From positions 162,129,866-162,193,865 of the forward strand of contig CM077147.1 in assembly GCA_039583875.1 (NCBI GenBank): a stretch of 64,000 nt of DNA, given 5' to 3'. The notes beneath the pieces were generated by a model, which searched no databases, was not told where the DNA came from, and was given only the letters and a program-made list of their open reading frames with translations. Below are positions 57,960 to 64,000 of this stretch, piece by piece (position 1 is the stretch's first letter; every line of letters starts with the position of its first letter). Origin of the DNA: Platanthera guangdongensis (taxonomy: Eukaryota; Streptophyta; Magnoliopsida; Asparagales; Orchidaceae). A program made the position numbers and the translations under genes.

Positions 57960-58430
57960 CACACGCCTGGAGGCCGGCCGAATCACCCGACTCCCCCGCG
58001 CGTCGGGCGGCCTCCAAGGGCCGAAGGGGGCGGCAGGCCCTTGGAGGCCGGCTGAGCCCCCGGCCGCTCGAACGCCGGGCGGCTCTGGGGGCGGTCGGCC
58101 CTTGGAGGCCGGCTGAATCGCCTGACCACCTGCGCGTCGGGCGGCCGAAGGCGGCGGCCGGCCCTTGGCAGCCGGCCGAATCCCCTGGTTGCATGTTGGC
58201 GGCCAAGGGGAGGACAGACAGCCCTGGGAGGCCGGCCGAGCCCTCGGGCGGCCGAGCACCGGATGCCCTAGGGGGCGTCCGCAGGAGCCTTCGGCCCTCG
58301 GAGCACCGGGCGGCCAAGGGTGCGGCCGGCCATCGACCGCCCGAGCGTCGGGCAGCCGAGCCGCGGCAGCTGACCTTTGCGGCCGGCCGAGCCGTGCCGA
58401 CCGACAAATCGAGGGGCCGACACAAGGGAT
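57960..58430. repeat. GC-rich tandem repeat, about 61-74 bp units
   Basis: The core TTGGAGGCCGGC(C/T)GAATC recurs at 57967, 58041, 58102, 58165 and 58224 (spacings 74, 61, 63 and 59), with weaker copies toward 58380. Units also share GCGTCGGGCGGCC(GAAG) and GGCCGGCC, so they are rich in CpG and in palindromes. Long open frames on both strands here are by-products of the composition. The G+C content is far above the flanks. Confidence 0.8.
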
Positions 58431-59300
58431 CCCGTGCGGCGGTTGGGAGCCCGTTCGCGGTGGTTACTGTACAGATCAGGTGCACGGATCGGGTACATGG
58501 CGGTTTTGTCTGGTAACTCCCCAATTCATTAGTGGGGGAAAAGAGAATTTCGGCTATTTACGGCCCAGAATTACTATAAATTGAGGTCAACCGGATCACC
58601 TTCAAATGATGGAAAGATCTAGAATATCATTTTTTTAGATTATTCTATCACTCTCTAATATGTACATCTTTTAAGAATTTTCTAGACTTTTTTCTCTAGA
58701 ATACTACTATATTTCTCCTGTATTCTACATATAACTCCTTGAGCTCCCAAAGTTCTGTAAAAACTTGTGAAGAGCGACATGGAGAAAATAGATAGTGACA
58801 CCATGCTCATCCAAAGCATCCATGAACCATACTATTATAATATTATTGATTGGCATATATTTCATACAAAAATCCTAAAATATACTATACAATGTCTCTG
58901 AAAAAACTAGCATGTTAATTTTTTTAAAAACATTTTTATGTATACTTTTAAAATATTGTGAGTGAGATAGAATAATGTCTTGTCCTTTTAAATCAAATAT
59001 ATAAGTAAAAATAAAAAAAACGACGAACATAAGTTAATTGGAAAAGAATCATTTTAGTCCATGCGATTACAAGTTAATATATCTTTTTTACAAGTTAATG
59101 TAATTTGGTCCTTAATATTTTAGATTATGGGTTTGTTCCGCACAGCTTAATTTCTCTCATAAGTTTGTTCAAAAATGTCATTATCATAAAATATATGTCT
59201 GGCAAAACTAAGGTTTTGACCATTATCAAGAAAGTAAATTAGTTTTCAGTATGTAATGCATGAATTTTGTTATGTGAGATTGGGTGTTCACGAACCACAA
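58431..59300. other. Possible LTR-like leader and AT-rich stretch
   Basis: After the GC-rich array, a TATA-like box (ACTATAAATTGAGG, about 58572-58585) and a T-rich leader follow, the layout of an LTR promoter. No TG...CA ends or partner copy are visible. From 58800 to 59250 it is AT-rich with nothing recognised. Confidence 0.3.
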
Positions 59301-59301
59301 T

Positions 59302-59395
59302 TCATGATTGTCACAACGTTCACAACCGCCACCACCGCACCGTTTGGCACGGTGGTGGCTCCGTTTTGCATGGTGGTGGCGGTCATGAACACGGA
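59302..59395. repeat. Inverted repeat GTTCACAACCGCCACCACC
   Basis: GTTCACAACCGCCACCACC (59309) pairs with GGTGGTGGCGGTCATGAAC (59372-59390), with inner copies CCACCACCGCACCG and CGGTGGTGG that also pair. It may be a small MITE remnant or a hairpin. Confidence 0.5.
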
Positions 59396-59661
59396 GGTTA
59401 AATTGTCATTTGTTAACGCCCACCTATGGAACTTCATCCATTTTTATGTTCAAACGGATGATGTTTGTTAGGTGATCCTTAACGAATGTCGTTTTAAATT
59501 TACGACTGTCATCACCGTGCCAAACGAGCCCAAGCCTGTCATTTTCATCCTTTTGGCCAACATGGAACATCATTTTGAGTGCAATTCAAGGACTAAAAAA
59601 GGACACTGTGAGAAGTTCAAGAACTACTTTGACACAACTAAGTGACTAACTTTAGAGACTA

Positions 59662-59792
59662 AGGTTCCATTTGGGGGACTTATTTTCACCTATCAAGCTT
59701 TTACGGTCACATGAATCGGACCATAATTAATGTCTGATTCATACGATCGTAACCGTTTGACCGGTGAAAATAAGTCCTCCCAAACGAAGCCT
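59662..59792. mobile_element. MITE with AGG(C/T)T(T/C)C termini
   Basis: The left end AGGTTCCATTTGGGGGACTTATTTTCACC is the inverse of the right end, whose reverse complement is AGGCTTCGTTTGGGAGGACTTATTTTCACC. Inner parts (TACGGTCACATGAATCGGACC / GTCTGATTCATACGATCGTAA) also pair loosely. 131 bp, no ORF. Target duplication not clear. Confidence 0.7.
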
Positions 59793-59906
59793 AATTTGAC
59801 ATTGATATGGTTTTTTACCCAAAGTTATTTTTGTCTTATTAAAACAATTAATATGAATATATCATTTTCAAGTACAAATAAAATAATGCAAATAATAGAA
59901 AAATAA

Positions 59907-60076
59907 TTTTGGTACGTATATGTGCCATGCGTGAGAAGATATGACTGTCCGATGCGAGATTTTACGGTCGGATTTTTCTCAAAAATATGACCATATTTTT
60001 GCATTCCAAATACAACCGTATTTTCCCGAATCGGACGGCCAGATCTTCTCGCACAAGATACATATAAGTACCAAAA
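59907..60076. mobile_element. MITE with TTTTGGTAC termini
   Basis: TTTTGGTACGTATATGTGCCATGCGTGAGAAGATATG... pairs with the reverse complement of the right end, TTTTGGTACTTATATGTATCTTGTGCGAGAAGATCTG.... Nearly the full 170 bp folds back on itself. It lies in the intron that follows the CslG-like exon, 59 bp from the splice donor. No coding capacity. Confidence 0.75.
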
Positions 60077-60134
60077 CTTTTGTCCAGATAATAATATAAA
60101 TTTGACATTTATATAGAAGCGGTGATATTATTAC

Positions 60135-60674
60135 CTTCATCTTCCTTGCTTCTCCAACGGCATCACCGCTTTCAAAGAAAGCCTCGGGGCTCCTCTCCAA
60201 TATGTTGTTCTCTCTGCAGAAAGGAAGCCAATATCTAGCGAACTTGGCAGCCTCCATGAAGGAGAACAACGTAAGCTCTGAACTGCCGTCATCGGAAACG
60301 TAGACTGATAGCCGGTCGGTCGGATAGTCGAAGGCCATGGCTGAGAGGGCGGTGCTCACCACGCTCTCGGGTGGCTCTTTGATGGGGTCGGCGGTGCAGA
60401 TGAACACGTCCAACGCCGGAAGCTGGTGGGTCTCTTGGCGAAGGAGATGGGGGAATTCTTGCCGGAGTATGGGTCGCCATCGAAAACCTTGTGAGAGGAG
60501 CCACATGAAGGCAAAAGTGAGGTCAGCCAGGAAGAGGAGGGAGGATGTGGCGGCTAAAGAGATGGCGGCGATGTGGCGGTGGAGGAGGGCGATGATGGCC
60601 GCCGAGTAGAAGAAGAAGTGGATGCGATTTAGCATGGCGCGAGGATGGATATGGTGGGAGTGGAGCCTAGCCAT
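60135..60674 (-). CDS. Cellulose-synthase-like protein (CslG/CslE type), first exon
   Basis: Exactly 180 codons from ATG (60674, context CCTCATGG) to a splice donor AAG|GTAATA (60135/60134). The N-terminus has two membrane helices (about residues 20-37 and 40-60). The cytoplasmic region has DVFICTADPIKEPPESVVSTALSAMAFDYPTDRLSVYVSDDGSSELTLF and RYWLPFCRENNILERSPEAFF. These are the conserved first part of Csl family 2 glycosyltransferases, including the ADP and DDG-type nucleotide-sugar contacts. CslG is chiefly a dicot family. Enzymes of this group synthesise wall or saponin-linked sugars in Golgi or ER membranes. No later exon (TED or QxxRW motifs) is visible to the left, so this is a truncated gene or one with a very long intron. 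Confidence 0.85.
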
Positions 60675-60751
60675 GAGGGAAGCAAGTCTCTGCTACTGAA
60701 TCTAAAGTGATGGTTGTGAGAAATCGGTTTTTTTATAGACTACTGGAGAAT

Positions 60752-60765
60752 CTATTTTTATATAG
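60752..60765 (-). promoter_or_regulatory. TATA box of the CslG-like gene
   Basis: On the minus strand CTATATAAAAATAGA lies about 80 bp upstream of the ATG. A second weaker TATAAAAAAA is near 60728-60737. The MITE at 60769 ends four bases upstream. Confidence 0.5.
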
Positions 60766-60768
60766 ACT

Positions 60769-61045
60769 AGGCTCCGTTTGGTGGATCCGGATCCCTGGAG
60801 TTTGTACGGAGAACTTCAGGGTGGAGTTCGATCCAACGCGCGAGAGTGATTCATCTTACTAATCCTACATCGAGACGAATCCATGTGTTAAAAGACAAAA
60901 AAATGAAAAGTAAAAAGTAATAAAATAAATAAATAAATAAATAAATAACGGGAAATCCCGCGCGTTGGATTTCAATCCAAAGCGCGAGATGGATCGAACT
61001 CCACCTAGGAGTTGTCCATATGAACTCCAGGGGATCCAAATCCCC
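60769..61045. mobile_element. MITE-like foldback element upstream of CslG-like gene
   Basis: AGGCTCCGTTTGGTGGATCCGGATCCCTGGAGTTTG...GGGTGGAGTTCGATCCA (60769-60836) pairs with the right arm, whose reverse complement reads GGATTTGGATCCCCTGGAGTTCATATGGACAACTCC...GTGGAGTTCGATCCA (60984-61041). The centre is AT-rich and carries (TAAA)n. The right terminus is not a clean match, so the exact end is uncertain. Confidence 0.65.
60919..60949. repeat. (AAAT)n microsatellite
   Basis: About seven AAAT units in the MITE centre. Confidence 0.9.
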
Positions 61046-61190
61046 GTTTGGCGGGGCCGAAGCGCGACAGTCATGCGGACGAACCAGCCCGATCGTGGCT
61101 TTCACCCGTTTGGCGGGGCCCGGTCCGCTACCAACTGTAGCAAAGTCACGGATCTCATCTGCGCCATAGGAATCATGATTACAGTGTTAA

Positions 61191-62093
61191 ATTAGTTGAA
61201 GTGGAAGTGGAGGGTCTGTATAGGCAGAACGCACAAACCGCTGCCGGTCTGGCGGTTAGATATTGGCGGATAGTCGGGCTATGTCTATTGTTTCTCTTCT
61301 TGCGGTCTGGATCAGTAAGCACCCTGGGAGGTATTTGGACGGTTAGCATTGGGCTAACCGCGGTTGTTGCGGTCTGAATTGTGAGACCGCACAGTCCTCT
61401 TGGAGCTATCGGGTTCTCTCACTAGCGTAGAGGTGAGTGGTTAGAGCGGTCTGCGGAGGCTAACCACACAGTTCGCTGGGGACTTGTTGCCCGGTTTGAT
61501 GCTAGAGTCGCTAGGTTGTGTTGACTTGTTTAAGATGGTGTGACAAGTCTGGTTGGTTGCCTAGTCGCGGGCTGCGACCTGCAGTGTTGCACGGTCTGGA
61601 AGCGGAGACCACAGAACTGTGCAGTCTGGTGGTGGTGTCTGACAGATCTTCATAGAAGCGGACTTGGCTCTGAACGCGTGACTAAATTTCTCAACTCCAC
61701 GCAGACTGGGGAGTGTGTCCGCTCTTCTATGCGGTTTGATGGTTTTTGTTGCATATGTGGTTAGTTTTCATTGGCGGATTGACGCTGGTATTCACACTTG
61801 TGCGAGTTGGTGGTGCTAGCTGCAGGATGACGAGTGGTTATCATATCGCCATGTGCGGTAATCCCTGTCGCCTATAAATAGGAGTCCCTGAATCGTCATA
61901 TATAACATGAACAGTGAGAAATCTACTCGCATTTAGAACTTACGATTAGTTTTCTAACCAGTGCGACTAAGTGAAGTTGACTTGTATAGTGCAGGCTGTA
62001 CGACTAGTACGTGGTGACTAGACAACTAGTTGGAAGACTCAGTATGGAACAGCTCACGATTTACAGTCAATGGTATACAATAGTGAAAGTCCA
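61191..62093 (+). mobile_element. Copia LTR-like segment related in style to element A
   Basis: Begins TTAGTTGAAGTGGAAG and carries many GCGGTCTG and CGGTTAG words, like the sense strand of the element A LTR, which begins TGTTGAAGTTG and is rich in GCGGTCTGGCGG. A TATA box (CTATAAATAGG, 61871-61881) and a leader follow. It is interrupted by element F at 62094. No internal coding sequence of this element is in the window. The call rests on motif style and promoter only. Confidence 0.4.
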
Positions 62094-62118
62094 CCAAGTG
62101 TCAACTACCTTCACCTAT

Positions 62119-62132
62119 GGGGGGGGGGGGGG
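62119..62132 (+). repeat. G run of about 14
   Basis: TATGGGGGGGGGGGGGGAATAGGTG stands where the other Sirevirus-type LTRs have a C/G run (for example CACCCCC in B). Variable runs at this place are common in these LTRs. Confidence 0.85.
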
Positions 62133-63079
62133 AATAGGTGACGTGCAACGTTTTTGTGGAATTAAAATTGTACCTGCACACGAAAATAAAACAACACAGC
62201 AAAGAAGGTACACAAGCAATTTATAGTGGTTCCCCGATTTGGGTACATCCACTTTCCCCCTTCGACCTATCTCCCAACAAGGGACGACTCGGTCACTTCA
62301 CCAACAGGATTGAAATCCAATCCTTGCAATATCGGAAGGAACCCTTCCACACGTAGGAGACAACACTCCCACAACACGGGTTGCACCCAACCCTTACAAC
62401 TCGGAACCAACGTTCTTTTACAACAAAAATGAACTAGAATGTACAAGAAATACAAACTACTTTTGGAGACTGAGGTGTCCCTCTTCGTTGACGACGTGTT
62501 CTTGAAGTCCACGAAGAGTCCACAACCCTAGATCTCTCTTGGAGAGAATCTCCCCGGAACCGGCGGCGGCAAAGAGGGCGGCGGCTTGGTTCACGGGATC
62601 GGCGACGACAACGGTGTGCGGCTGCTTTACTTAGGAGATTCAAACTTCGTAGCAAAGCCAGCGAGGTCTTCCAATGGTCACACTAGGATCGATCGTCTCG
62701 ATCGATTCGGACGGGAAAAGTTTTCCCGATCAACAAATCAAGAGACAAAGGATCTCCGGTTAGACACGTGAGACGCTACGCTTGGCTAAGCTTCTGTCGA
62801 CGGGAGATCTGGAAGAAACCACGATCAAGGACGGTGATCAACTTGCTCGAGCGGCGACGGCGGCGACGGCGGAGCGGAAATCGCGATCTAGGTCACGTTG
62901 CGGCTCGTCTTTTTCAAATCTTCTTTTCTACATTACTGTTCAAAAATACGCTTGTATTTATACAATAAAATATTCTTTTATGACCGTTATGGGTCCCACC
63001 TGAAGAAACCCTAAAATCGGTTCAAAATAGAGCCTTAACATTTGATCCAGTCCAGTGGGATCCAGAAAATTGTCTAAGG

Positions 63080-63460
63080 CAAAATCGGCGAGAATCGAAG
63101 GTGATTCTCGTCGAATCGGCGAGAATTGAAGGTGATTCTCGTCGATTCGGCGAGAATCAACGGTGATTCTCGTCGATTTTGACTTGATGACACGCTCTGA
63201 TAAAGCCGGGAAAGACACGGCGAGAATCAGCCAGTGATTCTCGATGATTCGGCGAGAATCACTAGTGATTCTCGCCGAATCGGCGAGAATCACTTGTGAT
63301 TCTCGTCGATTATTACTTAGCATCAGAGTTGCTCTCTTTGAAGTAGCTGGATCGAGTCGGCGAGAATCAGCAAATTATTCTCGACGATTCGGCGAGATCA
63401 CTAGTGATTCTTGCCGAATCGGCGAGAATCACTTGGTGATTCTCGTCGATTTACACTTAA
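63080..63460. repeat. 31-bp palindromic repeats in F LTR
   Basis: Three tandem 31-bp units TCGGCGAGAATC...GGTGATTCTCGTCGA(A/T) start at 63086, 63117 and 63148. Related copies follow at 63217-63310 and 63358-63455. Each unit is an inverted repeat (CGGCGAGAATCA / TGATTCTCG.CG). The cluster parallels those in B and C LTRs, but with a different core. Confidence 0.85.
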
Positions 63461-63786
63461 ACGATTTTTCGTCTTTCCACCCATGATGTGCTCCTTGACC
63501 CATCCTTGCTCCTTGTCTGCTATTGCAAGATCACAGCCCTGTACTTGAAAGTAAGTGCACTCCGATAGAGAGAGTACACGTAGGCCAACACACTGATCTG
63601 CTCAACGAGGGATTACGTCGTGCAGACCCGTGTATATTGACCTACTGCACCCTGACATTGGTGTGCACTTAGAGTGAAATAACTGCAAGCACAACTTAAG
63701 AGGTTTCATCAAATACATTGTGAATTCATCTTAGCTTGACAGGTGGCTTCCTCAAATCCAGGTAATTGTGGATACAATACCCAACA

Positions 63787-63803
63787 ATCTCCCCCTATTT
63801 GAC
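63787..63803 (-). other. Element F polypurine tract
   Basis: On the minus strand GTCAAATAGGGGGAGAT directly precedes the 3' LTR. Confidence 0.9.
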
Positions 63804-64000
63804 GAAGCCAAAATCCTACTAGCTAAGATGAATACCACCAACCAGATAATATATACAACATAGAGAATATAAAGATGCGACACAAGAAAATATAGGCAAA
63901 CAGATCAAGCCTTGAGTCAATCATAAATTCATATACATATATATTTATATAAATATAATCAGGATTGTTCATATATCAATAAGAAAAGATAAAAGTGTTC
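63804..64000 (-). mobile_element. Element F internal region, partial
   Basis: Non-coding AT-rich sequence upstream of the polypurine tract. The element continues beyond the window. The word TTTTGGCTTCGTCAAAT next to the tract is common in Sireviruses. Confidence 0.7.

Larger units (their letters stand above)
62094..63786 (-). mobile_element. Element F: Sirevirus-type 3' LTR
   Basis: Starts TGAAAGTCC and ends ATACAATACCCAACA, as in C (TGAAAGTATC... and ATACAATACCCAACA). Shared words include TTTATAGTGGTTCCC, TCCACTTTCCC, GGACTCGG.TACTTCACCAA and CTTCAAATC.AGGTAATTGTGGATACAATACC. It differs strongly in the middle, so it is a third family. The polypurine tract at its right side shows the internal region continues past 64000. 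The flank AATAG (62089-62093) is the expected target duplication. Confidence 0.85.

Noticed and set aside
57751..58584. Long ORFs on both strands of the GC-rich array (up to 257 residues)
   Set aside because: They follow the tandem repeat and high G+C, which removes stop codons; no known domain or codon pattern.
59256..59471. 71-residue ORF as exon 2 of the CslG-like gene
   Set aside because: It is on the plus strand, opposite the gene, and overlaps an inverted repeat.

Overview
The window is nuclear DNA of a flowering plant, most likely a non-grass species. It is almost entirely transposable elements. The only host-type coding sequence I recognise is the first exon of a cellulose-synthase-like gene (CslG/CslE type, minus strand, 60135-60674). 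There are no operons, ribosomal or tRNA genes, or CRISPR arrays. Most reading frames belong to LTR retrotransposons and one Mutator-like DNA transposon. Most are broken by stop codons that fit C-to-T decay of methylated repeats.

Layout. 1-6967: decayed sequence with faint antisense ORF fragments, one copia-type LTR (3456-4788), a roughly four-copy array of a 158-bp repeat (5705-6325) and a MITE (6598-6830). 6968 to about 57038: a large nest. The outermost layer is a Tat-like gypsy element without pol (here D, plus strand). Its 5' LTR is split at 7554/35430 by a Sirevirus-type copia element (C, minus strand, 7555-35424, duplication AGAAG). C is itself split twice. A small copia element (A, minus, 7644-12215, duplication AAAAT) sits in its 3' LTR, and a second Sirevirus-type element (B, plus, 15345-27519, duplication ATTAT/ATTGT) sits in its env-like ORF. 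Further along, D carries a Tekay-like chromodomain gypsy element (E, minus, 39294-47688, duplication GCGCG) inside a GC-rich minisatellite. It is followed by a Mutator-like element (about 48409-56194) that holds both a FAR1-type transposase and a Ulp1-type cysteine protease gene. A 5'-truncated LTR of the D family (56195-57038) closes the nest.

57039-64000: a GC-rich tandem array of about 61-74 bp units (57960-58430), several MITEs, the CslG-like exon with a TATA box, an LTR of a family resembling A (61191-62093), and inside that the 3' LTR of a third Sirevirus-type element (F, minus strand, 62094-63786), whose body runs off the right edge.

How the parts relate. The order of insertion can be read directly: D first, then C and E into D, then A and B into C. 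The Mutator-like element lies between D sequences, but its own target duplication was not found. A, with about 4% LTR divergence by my hand count, has the longest intact ORF. Nothing here looks able to transpose alone. A lacks gag, E has lost an RT catalytic aspartate, B has lost integrase and protease catalytic residues, and both genes of the Mutator-like element carry stops or a homopolymer break.
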